Source: Symbiodinium sp. CCMP2592 (Eukaryota > Sar > Dinophyceae > Suessiales > Symbiodiniaceae). Taken from it: a stretch of DNA of 64,000 nucleotides. Made by a program: the position numbers and the translations under genes. This document shows, in pieces, positions 37,954 to 51,300 of this stretch (position 1 is its first letter; each line of letters starts with the position of its first letter). The notes under the pieces are model-generated. The model searched no databases and was not told where the DNA came from. It worked only from the letters and a program-made list of their open reading frames with translations. Location: the NCBI GenBank assembly GCA_905221615.1, contig CAJNDT010004724.1, forward strand, positions 434,001-498,000, written 5' to 3'.

Positions 37954-40900
37954 ATGGCCTCTGTCAATCTGACCATCAAGCCCGTCCAGGCCAGGCCACG
38001 CCACGCGACTCGCCGACGGATGTCAGGTTTGCATTCGCCGCCGCTGCCAGGCGCCTGCTGGCGCCAACGCGGGCGAGTTTCAGGTGAGCATTGACACGAC
38101 AGCTACCGTAGAGGAGCTGAAGGAGAAGGCTGGATGCATGGCCAAGGCTTGAGAGGCATGGGGGGCATCATGGGGCCGGGGCGAGGTTTCCGCACAAGTC
38201 AACATCCCAGCGAAGAACATTCGGCTGGTGTGCGTCGGCCGCATCTGGCAGGCCGGGAATCGGAGCACCGCACGGGGCTCTGCTGCTCAGCGCACCCTGC
38301 AGGACACCCAGACCGTCGGGTCTTACGAGCCGAAAGACGGAGTCGTGGTGCACTGTCTAAACAATCCGCCCGCCCCTCAGAAATCTCGCTACACGGCCCT
38401 CACCCGCAAAATGCCGGGTGCTACCGAGGCAGAGGGAGGCCCCTCCAGCCGCCAGCCAGTCCTTAGCCGGGGGCTTCAGCTGCAAATCCCCGACGCATCC
38501 GAACTACACCTCCGGGCCCAGGCACCGGCGAACCCCATGGCGCAGATGATGGGCGCAGCACCCGCGCCGCAGGCCAACTCAGGTGCGGGCGCCGTAATCT
38601 GCAGCTTAGACGAAGGAAGATCTGGGAGTAGTTCTCAACCCGCCGCTTTACCGTCGATTAGCAGTGCACGTTAGTATTTTGATGCAGGTTTAGGACATCG
38701 ATTCAGAACCGGCACGGCGCAAGTCCAACGGCCATTAGCAATGTGACTTAAAGTGTGACTGACCCTCTTGATGCAGGGCCCTGTTCCCTGACAAATAGCA
38801 GCGCTCCGCACCTTCAGAGCTCAAAAGTAACTTTATGTTTCAAGCAAGAATAGCAAGTGTGATTACAGGTATCAGCCACTACGACTCAGACAGGACTTTC
38901 GTTTACAAGTGAGTCCGAACTACGGGTACTTCTCGGTATGCTGACATTCAATATTGGCATGCGCAGAGTCTTGCTTGTAGCGCTCACCGGTCGGTCGGGG
39001 TTCTTCGTATCAAGTCCTTGCTTCTGGAACGCTGCACAGCGGGGCTTGCAGCAAGGCGTACTCGTTTCGTTGCGTACACTCCAGCCGTGACAACGGCTTG
39101 TCACACAACGTGACGAGGGTATGTCACAGGGTTCGGTGGGGCAGAACAAGCCGGTTTGCTTTGGTCCAGTGCCCGTTTACTTATTCTGCACTCCGCTTCG
39201 TGGTTCGGGGTCCCCAACTTCAGATTAAGGACGGTGGGTTTCGGCAGAGGACCGCAGTCCCCATGAACTGACATCTTTGGATGCCTGGCAGGCGTCAAGA
39301 GCGGAGTTGCAGTCCGGGTTGCTCTGAAGCCTTGGTCGCAGGTGATCCTTTCTCCCAGATGATGGCCGATAGCTCAGGCTCCAGACGGCCGCGACTTCTC
39401 AAGTGCCGTGGAGCGAGGTCGGGTTTCTTCGCAGACTTGCTTGGAGGGTTGCGCCTTTCTCGAGCGTAGTGCGTGCCGAGGCGCAGACTCAACAGCAGAT
39501 GATGCAGAATCCAGAGATGATGCTGCGGACTATGACGGGCTGTGTGCATTGAATCGGGTCCCAAGAAACCTGTCGTCCGAGGCAGCAGCTGATGAACTCG
39601 CCCATGGTTCAGCAGATGATGAGCAACCCGGAGGTTTTGAGGCCTCGGCTTTGGTCTTCCGCCTGGCCCTTGGCCGGAATTTTGACCCTGGCTACAGGAC
39701 GATGGTTCGCATGAACCCGCAGCTCAACGAGCTCATGGAGCAGCGACCGGAGAGCCCAGGCTAAACGGACGTGAGCGCGGAACCATCGAGTCCTCTGTTG
39801 ACCCTGGTCTTCCTCCATGCCGAGAATTGCCGAGGATCGCCAGAATGCTGGAAGATCCGGAGGCACAGACGCTCGTTGCCAGCGCCAGCTTCTGACCTTC
39901 AAACGCCCGGTTTCGTGCAGTTGCTCCAGCAGTCCATGCGCATGGTTGCCAATCCATCGCTGATGCGAGAAATGACGAGGACTGCCCACGCACGGGTGGA
40001 GGCTCGGTGGGTGAAGAGGGACGATCCTACGTGGCCATGCCAGGAATGCAGATCGCGCCCTGGGCCAGCTCGACGCCATGCCGGGCGGTCACAACGCGCT
40101 GGCCAGGGGCTTGCGCCGCTGACACACGCTCTCTCTCTCTCTCTCTCTCTCTCTCGTTGTTGTTCTTTTTGGGCACAGGTGCGAGCTCACGAGGAGTTTG
40201 CAGACCCGCTCTTTGAGGCTATGTCAGGAGGCCGGCAACCGGCACCGAAGTTTTGAATGGCACTTGCACGATTCGCATGTCACACACCCATATACCGTAT
40301 CATATACCTGTATACCTCGCCCTACGCTGATTCCAGGAGGCAGCACCGCCAGCGGCGGGAACGCGACGGCGCGGCGAGCTGAGCACGTCAAAGTACCTCC
40401 AGCAACCTCTGAGATGTTGACGCCGGTGCGGTTCTCGCGTTTGCAACCGAGGGTCGACTACTCGCAAGACACTAGCTCTGGACCTAGCAGTGAGGCCGAT
40501 CCCGGCGTTGCATGACATGATATGACATGGCTGCGCTGTGCGATGTCCGGGTCCGGGAGGCGCTGCCCAACCCTTGGGGCCCGGCGCCGACCGCGAACAC
40601 CCCCGCGGCCACCCCTGCGCCCGGAAACCCAGACAACACGCGAAACTGAGAGACGGTGTGACGGTGTCAGCTTCTTTGTCGTTTCTTCCGAGGCCAGCTG
40701 CAGCCACCAACCCGGCAGGCGGCATGGCCGGGTTAGGCGCCTTGGGCGCGCCAGGCGCCCTAGGTGCGCCAGGTGCCTTGGGCGGTGGTCTTGGTGGCAT
40801 GGGTGGCCTAGGTGGCATGGGCGGCTTTGGGGGTTTGGGTGGCTTGGGGGGTTTGGGCGCCCTGGGTGGCATGGGTGGCATGGCCGGTTCGGGGGCTCCT

Positions 40901-42401
40901 GGTGGCATGACCAGCCCAGCCCAAGCACCGACAGCTGGCACGACCGCGCCGGGAACGGCCGGTGCGACGGCGCCGGGAGCGGGCACGGCCGGACCTCCCA
41001 TGAACATGATGCAGCAGATGATGCCCGGCTGAATGTGTACTTCTCCCTAACAGGCTTGCTTTATCCCGTGAGCAGATGTATCTTCCATGCATGTCGAGTG
41101 TGAGTCTAACAGCAGCATGTGCTTCTGCAGCGAAGTCAGTTGGAGATGTTGGAGAACAGCCAGAAAATCCTTGCTTTGCCAAGGTGCTTCCTGGCCTTGC
41201 TTTTCCGGACTTGAATGTAGGAGCAATTTTGGAATTCAGGATTTGCCATATCGGCATGAGCAACAACTGAGTAACATTCGCAGTCGATTGCAGTCGCTCG
41301 TCGGCTCACACACTCAGCACCAAGCAACCAGACTGGAGTTTAGGTTTCAAGGTCCGTAACTAGCAACTGCATCAGGATCATCAGGGCAGGAACGAATGTA
41401 CGAGTAAAGCTGAGCAGATTTGTCAAGCTGGTGACAAGCTGCCTCGTGCACGCATTGGCTAGGTACAACTGTTAGCTTTCCCAAAGACAGGCAGCAGGGC
41501 AACTGTGAGTCCGTTCTAAGAGAAGCATGATCGGACGTTTGCGACAGCATTGCCAATGTTGAAAGATAAGACAAGAACCGAGGATGAGCAATCCTGCTCT
41601 GATGTCCATGATGATGAATCCGGCCATGAACCCGTTTGCCGGAGGCCCGAGCCCTGGCCAGAGATCATGATCCATGATCCGTGGAAGATGCAGCAAAACA
41701 GCTTTCACATAGACTGAGAGCAGTAGCAGCCGCAGTGGCTAGCCACGCCGACCATGCCGTCATGATACTTCCGGTTCCGGAACGCCACGGAACGAGGAAA
41801 TGATTCATTCCTGAAGCCTGAATGAAAAAGAACTACATGGTTTTTAGACATCTTGACTATCTGTTTTTCTCCAGAGTTATGTGTTCCATGAGAGCTGGTC
41901 GTCATTGTCGTCCGGGTTATCGTCCTCTGCTAGTCATCATCACCTTTCCAAACTAAGGATGTCATCCCTGTCTATCATTGTCCACACTGCCCTGAGTCGT
42001 TCAGGCAGCTACGGTGCGGGAGCACCCCTGGCGCAAGCGGCCACACAACCCCCGGAGCCGGATCCCGAGAAGGTGTCTGTTACTGCAGTGGGCTCCGCAT
42101 CCGAAGATAGCTCGCTTCTATCCGGACAGCCTATCGCATCCATGAAGCTGCTGCGCCAGAAGCTGAGCAGCTGTGGGTCCGCCGGCACGGCTCCGAGGCT
42201 TCAGAGAGCGCGGTTCGCGTCGCAGCTGACGCAGCTCTCTGCCATGGGCTTCACGAACGAGGTAGGCTGACTCCTGCACCCGCTTGCCGAAGAAGTTTGC
42301 TGATGTTTGCTCAGGCTGCTTGCCTGAGAGCCTTGGCGCAGCACGAGGGCCGCGTGGACGCGGCCATCGATACCCTGCTCTCCGGTGACGGCAACCCCTA
42401 A
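37954..42401 (+). CDS. Ubiquilin (Dsk2 family) proteasome shuttle, multi-exon gene
   Basis: The N-terminal UBL domain is split among 37954-37989 (NLTIKPV), about 38051-38146 (EFQVSIDTTATVEELKEKAG), about 38199-38255 (NIPAKNIRLVCVGRIW) and 38291-38380 (TLQDTQTVGSYEPKDGVVVH). STI1-like pieces follow: QQQMMQNPEMMLRTM (39487), QLMNSPMVQQMMSNPEVL (39586), MVRMNPQLNELMEQRPE (39702), RIARMLEDPEAQTLVA (39829), QSMRMVANPSLMREM (about 39929), AMPGGHNALAR (40075) and EEFADPLFEAM (about 40190). Then come a Gly/Met-rich exon (about 40695-41032), MSNPALMSMMMNPAMNPF (41584), and the UBA domain in two exons, ending RFASQLTQLSAMGFTNE at 42261 and restarting at 42315. The last intron is GT-AG, 53 nt; others look non-canonical. 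The stop is TAA 42399-42401. Ubiquilins carry ubiquitinated proteins to the proteasome. Junctions other than the last are approximate. Confidence 0.9.
40129..40155. repeat. CT microsatellite in a ubiquilin intron
   Basis: About 13 CT units lie between the AMPGGHNALAR and VRAHEEFADP exons. With the T-rich run after it, it may act as the polypyrimidine tract of the CACAG acceptor near 40179. Confidence 0.9.
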
Positions 42402-45179
42402 GGCCTGGGGAGAGCCGTGTTCGGGGATGCACTTCGATTCCCTACGGTCCTACAGCTGACACATTTTGACAGAGTGTTGTGCTTACTCTACGGGATGCTG
42501 GTCGCGCTTGTCTTGTACCTTGACGGAACCCTTCGCCCCTGGATAAGGCTAACCTTGTCCTCTGCTCCTTCCAGAGTCCTTCGGGATCCTTCGGGGCCGT
42601 GGTCCTCGTCTTCGCTCTTGTTCGATCGATAGTAACTTGAGAACTGCACAGAGCGAAACGCTCCTCGCGCTTTACGAGCGCCTCAGGAGGGGGGGTTATG
42701 AAATCAAATCTATGCCAGAGACTTTGAGGCCCGCAAACCGGCAAGAGTCGAGTTTCGCACGACGGCGAGCACGAGTGCCGTCCCAAATCTATGCACAGAG
42801 GCGAAGGTGGCAGTCACAGCCGGGACTGTGGTGGGGAACGGTGGGAAGAGGGGCCCTGAGCATGTCTTCTCTGTATGAGCCATGCGCGGGTGCAGTTGAA
42901 ACATGGAAGAAGACGCACACCCAGGGGGTCTAGAGCGAATACATATCGCAGCAGCAAAGGGACACATTCATTCCGTCCTCGCTTTATGAGCAGCTGGAGG
43001 GTATTAGCAACCAGAATGTTTTACCAAACAACCTTTAGTAAAATTTAGAACACTGCTACTCTAACCTGCAGACTCAAGAGCCCTGAATGCTGCAAATGAC
43101 GACACAATGGAGTGGATAGCAAAAGCAAGCTTGTGCCAGGGGCTGCTCCGTCGGAAGCGGACTTCATTGTCTTGAGGCATGATGGAAGGTAGGCAAGGCA
43201 AGAGATCAAAGAATCGCTGCCTGAGGTGTTTTACCGCGAGTGGCAGCTTCAGTCTCTAGGATTCCAAAGCTTTGCTGCAAACAGCGGGTGTGCTGGACCT
43301 CCTTTTGAGAGAAGCCAGCTTCTGCACAAGATTGCCCACATGCATTAAGCGCCCTCTGCGGTGCGCTACTCATAATCCGTAGTGATGTGTCCTAGGCCGA
43401 GGCGGAAGATGATGCTCCGCTGGAGCGATTTCCAAGCTATCGTCGCTTGAAATCACTTGTTTGGGCATCCAGCGTGTGATGCCTCACTTGACCATCACTG
43501 TCGTCCGCAGTTGTCTACACCATGATACATCATGCTTTTACATGGTTCTTGCAACTCAACTTGTCCCTCGCATGACGCCATAGTCGACGCATGTGCTAGA
43601 ATAAAGGTAAAGCGTTCGACTACAACTGCCGTAGCTGCAGTGATGCGTCGAGCATGAATCGGTGAGACGAGCGTAGCCGGTACACTTGCTTTGTTGAGGC
43701 GATTTGCCTCAGATGGCATTTTCGTGTCCAGTCTTGCTCGGCAGTAGACCGAACCGCCGCAACGTGGCACGGCTGATTTTCGAGACGGTGTAGCCAAGAG
43801 ATCAGCTGGAAGGAGTGTCGGATTTCAGCCGGCCTCCAATCTGGGACCACCTTCGCTGAAAGAGTGTCTCGCAGCCGTCATGTTTGTGTGAGGGCGCGAG
43901 GGAGGGAGCCTGAGGAAGGGGTACAGAGCGAGACCTCCTGGACTCGGTGAGGTCACGGACCAGATGATGTGGACAGCTCCAGGCTTGTGGTGTTTGCTTT
44001 GAAGGTTTTGCGAGTAATTATCTCATGTGTCCATTTGAGCCGAGTCTACTTGGGACTTGGAATTATTCGAGAATTGTCGGCACCGGCGTGTACCGAGGCG
44101 AACCGACCTTGCAAGTACAAAAAGCGGCACGAATGTTTCGGAGCACCATCACTATCTTGGAAGCCAGAGTATGCCAGCATGGCCAGCATGCCTAACCTTG
44201 CCACCGACAGAACGAAGCCAGGCAGCTCAGCGGCTACGCAGGGACGGCCCTGTGTTTCCACCGCACTCAGGTGGAAGTTCGATCGTCGGAGCCACCTGAA
44301 GCAGGGCCCTCTGGTGCGCTGGTCTGGATCTCGCCCTGGCGTGGCATCTCGCCTCGCGTGCTGCGTGAGCCCGCCAAGCCAGAGTTTTAGTAGAAGCTTC
44401 GCAAATTTTGGCAGGTGGTCCTGGAAGGGCTCTATCCCTGCGTTTCCTTAGCGTCGACATGTGTCGACTTCCCCAGTTTTGGAGACATTAGTTCTGAGTC
44501 GCTTTTCAGCGGCCACCCGAAATGCTTAGCTGCTTACCCTGGGTCAAAGCCACTTCAGCAAGCATACCATCTGGTTTAACATCCCCCTTTGCAACTTGCA
44601 AACAGGTAAGATGCCTCTGCACCGGAGGGTTTGGGCAAGCAGGGGTGTTTGCGCCCACCCGATGCCTGTCATGATGCCTGCCCACGCGCTGCCTGGTCCA
44701 CGGAGACACACACACACACACTCACAGAGCGACTATCTTAATTGGAACTTCCAGGCTTCTCTGCCTCTCAGCTACCAGTCTACCAGAGAAAGCTTTGACC
44801 GAGTCAAGCAGGTGCATAAATACTACTTGACTACTATCAAGCTCAAGGCCACTCAAACCCTGAACTTCCAGACTTTCGCCTCACGCCATTACCACACTGA
44901 CAACACATGTTTATATGATAACTACAGCAAGAATGCTGCCTTTAGTCCAATCGAGCCCGAGCGATGTGATGAGCAGCTTCACCGAAGATGCTGGAACCGG
45001 TGCCACTTCGGTGCCTTGCCGCGGCCCCGCAGGGGTATGCTGGAGATTCGCAACTGACGGTATTGGTACTGGTTTACAGGAGCATAACTGGCAATGTAGA
45101 AAGATATCGGTTGTGCCGTCAACGATTTGAGGATCATGAAGCTTGACATTGTGCCGACAACTGCACACCACAACAATTT
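42402..45179. other. No recognised gene between ubiquilin and the next exon-like cluster
   Basis: Open stretches here are short and none shows a domain I recognise. A short ACACACAC run lies at 44707-44720. The segment probably contains the ubiquilin 3' end and the start of the next gene. Confidence 0.5.
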
Positions 45180-45189
45180 GTGACACGTG

Positions 45190-46960
45190 CAGACTTGGAC
45201 CAGCGGCTTGAGGTTCCTGCCGAAATAGTCAAACTCTTCGCGGGAGAAGATGGTGTCGCTGCCGAGCACTCAAAGTGCCACCTCTCCACTCTAAACTACA
45301 AGGTGTGCGTTCACTGCACCACAGGCTGGGCGCATTGCGGTGGCGTGGGACACCCAGAGATAGATGTTCAAAGCCCTCGATTCCCGTCGATCGGCTTCAC
45401 GCAAGAAAAATCTTCACACGAGCATCGCCAGACCCGATTCCTTTTGCCAGGTCTGGGGCCGACATTTCGGTGTCCGATGCAAGCTGCTCAGGGCCTCGCA
45501 GGGTGTCATTAATCCGGCGCGATTCGTGGTGTCACTGGTGCTTTGTGTCAGGACGACACCACCCCGGCATCCCTGACGGACCGGATTGTCACCATCCATG
45601 GTGGGCAGCAGGTGCAGCAGGCGCATGCAGGAGCTGCTCCTGTTACTCTGTATTACCCTATAGTGCATGTGAGAGGGCAGACGTCACGGCGCAGGCGGCT
45701 TGCCGGCTGATCGTAGAGCGCTTCTACGAAGAGCAAAAGGCGACCTCTGACGAAGACCTTGGTGTCTTCATTCTGCTGGTGCCCGCGGAGCATGCCATTT
45801 CCATGAGTGAGGATGGCAGCTTGCATGCAAACTCCAGCAGAGAGTTTCTCTTGCAAGGATGCCCTCCAGAGACTGAGTGGCAGAGAAAGACTGCGATGTT
45901 TTCATTCCTGCCTTCGGCGGTATGGACGCTTTCGGTTCGGTTCAGGCACGTTGAACAAAGTCATGAAGCTGTCGGGCGCGGAGCTTTCCGTCCAGGCGCC
46001 AAGCCAGATGATATGTGCATGAGGTGCTCTTAATACGGGTTCGCATGCTTGAAGGATGCTTCCATCGCTGGAACCGAAGACCGGCCAGTTCGAATTGTTG
46101 CCCTGGCTTGGGATTCTTGATCCATTTTGATCCGTTGGCCCTTTGCCTGGCTCGGTATGCCACCATCACTGGCTTTCATGCTGAAGCACAATTGACAATA
46201 GCTATTAGCACATTCTGGCATCTGAAGTCCCAACCCCACGTGGAACCTCCGAAGCCAGGTGGGCACCCTTGAAGCGACGGTGGCAGCAGCCTCCCGGCTA
46301 CGCGCATGCGTGCAGGCTGACTTTAGGATTCACGCTTCGCGGGTTTTTTGATGTGCTTCTTCGGCGGAAGGGATGCATGTGGCACTGGAGATTCTGCTCT
46401 GTTCTGCCTTCTCTGCCTGGCCCAAGCCAGCTCAGCCAGCTCAGCAAGCTCAGCCAGGTCTTGGCTTGGAGGGCAGAGCAAGGAAGCAGCGACGCAGCTC
46501 CTCCTGAAAACGAGGACAGCGAGTGCCTTTTGGGCTGCGTGGGACACGTGCAGCCCGATTCGGCTCTGCGCAGGAGGGCCAGGTCGTGGCGAACGCGGCG
46601 GATGCGGATGCGGATGCTCTCGGCAGAGTTCAGGAAGCCCCAGGCCTTGAGAGACAACCCGTTTCCGAGCAGCCGGACACTGAAGAGCCAACAGCCGTGC
46701 CAGCCGAATGCTCAGAACCCGAGCAGCAGGGTGCGGAAGATGTCGTGGAGCCGGTGGAGCCGCCGGAGCAGAGACAGCCTGATGCAGAGCTAGGAGGGCC
46801 TCCTGCAGAGGGGCAGGATTTGCAGGAGCTCGACGTGCCCGAGGACGCTACAAAGGAGAAGCAGGGAGGAGAGCCGGAGGTGGAGGAGGAGGTGCAGGAG
46901 GCGGAGGCGGCGGCAGAGGCGGCAGAGGCGCGCTACTGCGCTGTCGTTCTCTACAATTAG
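45190..46960 (+). CDS. Unrecognised multi-exon gene (candidate)
   Basis: Several open blocks with protein-like composition lie on the + strand in changing frames. They include DLDQRLEVPAEIVKLFAGED (about 45196), SLTDRIVTIHGGQQVQQ (about 45571), CRLIVERFYEEQKATSDED followed by LGVFILLVPAEHAISM (about 45700-45805), LNKVMKLSGAELSVQAPSQ (about 45952), and a long acidic Glu/Pro/Ala-rich block (about 46570-46960) ending YCAVVLYN and a stop. AG|G boundaries precede several blocks, as in the ubiquilin gene. I do not recognise the family, and the number of genes is uncertain; the acidic end could be a separate gene. Confidence 0.4.
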
Positions 46961-47454
46961 CTCGCATGTCGTTCTGCCTTGCGAGTTTGTGGTATGCTGA
47001 TTTGTCAGCAGCATGGATGACCTCTCACGTGCGTAGACGTACTGCTGTCATGTGTCAGGGCAAAGTGGCGATGGAGCAAAGAGCTGAAGACCAGCAGGGT
47101 GCTGAGTTTGAACAGATTATCCCAACGTCGACAGCACGAAGCACAAGTATAACCACTACGTAGTCATATGCCCTTACGCACACATGCCACCACCAAGTAA
47201 CGAAAGCATTTTGCAGTAGTCTATTGCAGTGGTACCCCACATTTTTTCCTCAAACTGTGAGGTTGCTTATCACCCCACATCAGGACAACAAAAAGCACCC
47301 CATGTGAATTCTAAATTCTAGCATATGATCTCACTGGTCACCTGTGGCGTGTTGCCATGACTCCGTTGGCAACAAACTGTTCCTTTCCTTTATGAATCAA
47401 GCTTGCCGGCAACCTCAAATCCGACACCGGGCATCTGAAATCGCAAGCCGTAAC

Positions 47455-47458
<4 letters not shown>
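46961..47458. other. Intergenic, nothing recognised
   Basis: I see no conserved coding block, RNA gene or repeat here beyond ordinary short open stretches. Confidence 0.5.
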
Positions 47459-47502
<44 letters not shown>

Positions 47503-47522
47503 TTGTTTATATATATATATAT
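47459..47522. repeat. TA-dinucleotide microsatellite
   Basis: The tract is almost pure TA with a short TTTATTTGTTTA interruption near 47499-47510. Confidence 0.97.
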
Positions 47523-47729
47523 ACACACCTGAAGTCCGAGGACATGAGCCAAAACTCCTTCGTGCACCCAAGGCTTGCTCCACACGCGCTGGCCGAGCCG
47601 GAAGGGCCAGAGGAGGCCAGACCGGAGCGCTTGGGGGATGGCCCTGGTTTTCAGCGTGCCAGCTTGTAAATCATAACGTGTGGTTGTAGAAATGAAAGTG
47701 TTGGGGTCAAAGACCTTCTACGACGTCGC

Positions 47730-47874
47730 AGTAGTAGTAGTAGTAGTCGTCGTCGTCGTAGTCGTAGTCGTAGTCGAAGTCGTAGTGGTAGTGGTGGTAG
47801 TAGTAGTAGTCGTCGTCGTCGTCGTAGTCGTAGTAGTAGTCGTAGTAGTCGTAGTCGTGGTAGTCGTAGTAGTC

Positions 47875-47906
<32 letters not shown>

Positions 47907-47937
47907 CGTCGTAGTCGTAGTAGTAGTCGTAGTCGTC

Positions 47938-47978
<41 letters not shown>

Positions 47979-48026
47979 CGCAGTCGTCGTAGTCGTCGTC
48001 GTAGTAGTAGTAGTAGTCGTCGTAGC
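47730..48026. repeat. GTA/GTC trinucleotide microsatellite
   Basis: About 300 bp of GTA and GTC triplets in irregular alternation. It creates artefactual poly-Val and poly-Thr open frames. It ends about 290 bp before the LINE ORF. Confidence 0.97.
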
Positions 48027-48317
48027 CGCCACAAGTGCTCAAGCGGCCGCGCTGAATGAGAGGTTTCGAACAGGCTTGGGGCGCAACTGCCGTGCTAGAG
48101 GTTCCTACCGGGCCCTTTTCTGAACAGTAAAGGTTTGTGCCTCCTTCCACGCCATGGTCCTCTCCCTTTTCATACAGGAGCTGCTTTGAGCCGCCAGGTC
48201 CCAATTCCTGGGCCCAGACACTGTTTAAAACATTGCAAAACTGGGCAGGCGGTAGGGTTTCCACTTCCGCGCAGTGGAGGGAGGCATTAGGCTTCGGTCT
48301 CTTGACGAAAGTAGCGG

Positions 48318-51300
48318 ATGGCGCAATTGCCAGTGCACTCACAAAACTTTGCATCTCTTCGTAAGAATTCGTTCAAGACAGCATGTAGAAGGACAGTCCG
48401 TAGTGACGGGCCCGTACCATACCGAGGGCAGGTTCTGACACCTACCCTGGTTGATCGTCTGGGGGTACGCCCCCCACCCACTCGAAGAGAGCTTCAGTCA
48501 CAGACTGCTGACTCCCCTGCATATGGCACAGCCTCCCGCAGGGCAGGCCGGTTGGAAAGATCCATCCGAGTTATTTCGTGGAACGCGGGACACCTAGGTC
48601 AACAGCAATGGGGCGAACTCAAAACGTGGCTAGCAGCTGAAGCCTCTCATCACTGTGACGTCCTCATATTACAGGAAACGCACTGGACTGAGACCAGTGA
48701 ATTCAGCGTTTCTGGGTGGTACTGTATCTCCTCAGCCTCGGAGTCTACCAAACCACATACCCGGCCTAAACAAGCTGCGAAGCGTAATACTCGGCAAGAA
48801 CCGCGAGCTCCATCCACGACTCGCGCTGATGGAGTCATGATCCTATTCTCGCCCAAGTTCGCCCCCAAGAGCTTACGTTGGAAGGAGTGGAGCCCGGGTA
48901 GGGTCTTAGAAGCTCGTGCAGACATTGCAGGTACTCGGCTGGTTGTTGTCGCGGTGTACCAACACGCTTGGTCTTCTGCCAAGACCATCCAGTCCAATAA
49001 GGATGACCGTGCTAAGGTACTATCCGTCATGTCCAAGGTGATCAAGCAGGTGCCTAAGAGGGACTCCCTTATTGTAGCAGGTGATTTTAACACTTCCCTG
49101 CGTCCGAGCCCTCCATTGGTGGGAACGCACGTGAAGCCGCCCACTGAGGACCGCCCTGACGAATCCAACTTGTTTAACCTGCTGCTCAGGTTGCGTTTGG
49201 TTGCCCTTAACACCTGGCAATGTGACCATATAGCCACCTTCTCACAAGGAGGAGTGGAGTCGCAAATTGACTTCATTTTAACCAAAGAATCTACGGCGGG
49301 AGGCAAAGCAAAAAGGTCAGCCCCCTGGGTGGACTGCCCGTTGGGAAGCTGGAAGAAAGGAGGGCACTACCCGCTTAAAGCTGACGTACCCCTCCAACAT
49401 CACTGGATGCTCCCATCCCATAAGCTCAGCACGCGCCGTTACGATTCACTAGCTCTACAGGCCTCGGTCAGAGAGGAGGATGAGACGGCAAAGGCACTGC
49501 ACAGCTGGATAGCTTCCAGAATTGACACCTGCCAGGACCCCAAGGCATGGAATGCGTTGCTTTTGGAAGGTGCAGAACGCTTTTTTCCAAAAATTCCCAA
49601 ACGAAGACCGATCCCGTTGGAGTCAGAAACCCGACGCATGTGGCGGGCCCGTACCCATGACAGGGTTGTGAACACAACTCCCTCAGCACAGCTGATCGAG
49701 TCACCTAACGTAATGGCACAGCCTCCTAATCAGCACACGCCACGTCCGCCAGACACTGAAGCTGAACTGGCGCAAGTGGCACATCGCCAGGCTGTGAAAC
49801 AAGCAAAGAAAGATAGGATCGCGAGTTTCATATCTGAGGTGGACGCGAGTCTGGCTGAAGGTGACCAACACATCTCCTTTCAAACCCTCAAAAAACTGCA
49901 GCCTTGGCAGCCTGCGCGCAGAGCTCAGCTCAAGGACAACACAGGACACTTGCTGGGTCCAGCGCAGGAGCTAGCAGCCCTCAGGGAATATGCAAATCAG
50001 GTCTTTGCGGCCCACCCTCCGTTACGGACACTGCATGGAGCTTTCCCTGTTTTGGCGCCGCCCAAACTAGCAGCTCACATTCACTCTATCAAGCCTAATA
50101 AAGCTGTTCCTGACGGAGCCGCACCCGCGGCTGTGTGGAGACTGTGTAGCGACATCGTTGCACCGATCCTCTCAAAACACGTAGCATCCAAGCAGGCCGA
50201 GGACAGCCTCGAATCCGACCTCGTAGACGCTGATCTCTGCTTAATTCCCAAGCCGGGCAAACCCTCTGACAAACCAGCGAACTTGAGACCCTTGGGTATC
50301 CTTAGACCTGACGCTAAGGGACTGGCGGGAGCGGCCAGAGAAGCGCTTCAGCCACTGACCCTCTCGTTCCTCAAGCACATGCCACAGTTCGCTTATCTAC
50401 CAGGTCGGGGGCTGTCAGACGCGCTAGAACGCGTGGTGCATCACTTGCGTGAGGCTCGATCCCTGTTAGAACAGGCCCACCCCACGAGACATGCCTTGCA
50501 ACAAGGCACACAGGCCCCAGGCTTAGTTGGCGGCCTCACCTTCGCTCTTGACCTGAGCCAAGCGTTTGACACAGTCTCTCGCCAAGAGATCATCGACCTT
50601 CTTCAGAGAGAAGGGGCCGATCAGGACACAGTCCACCTCGTTCAGGCTCTGCATGACGGGTCTCGTTATGTCCTTCACGCGCAGGGAGATTCCACCTCTG
50701 TCGAAACCACAGCAGGCATAAAACAAGGATGTAAGCTCGCCCCCACACTCTTCTCGTTCCTTACAGGTGACCTTTTCCGCTCTCTGGTTGACCTATTCGG
50801 TGCTGAGCAGGTCTTGAAATTTCTGACAGGATACGCCGATGATCTCACGCTCCATCGGACTATCCGCTCCGACAAGGACCTCAAGGCCATTCATGCGATC
50901 ATCGCAGCGTTACTTGAGGAGGTCCGCAAACACCGCCTCCGAGTCAACATTAGCAAGTGCGTCATCTTGGTGAAGTTAGCGGGTAGAGAATCCCAAAACG
51001 TGATGAACAAACACGGCTGCTGGATCACAAACTCCAAGGGCGAGCAGGTTCGAGGATGGCGCATCGGGCCCAATAAATCGTTCCCCGCCTTCCAGTGGGT
51101 TTCCTGTAGCAAGTACCTGGGGGTAATGATCTCCTACAACCACTTCGAGCTGCAGACATTGCATTACCGCATAGGGGAGGCAAAGCAAAAGCTGCATCAA
51201 GTCCGCCAATTTGTCTACAATCGTAGGTATGCGAGCACCATGTCGCGACTCAAGGTTTGGCAAAGCACAGTCCTGAGCACACTGACGACAGGCCTATCAG

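Noticed and set aside
47680-48123. Poly-Val, poly-Thr and Tyr/Asp-rich open frames
   Set aside because: They are translations of the GTA/GTC microsatellite.
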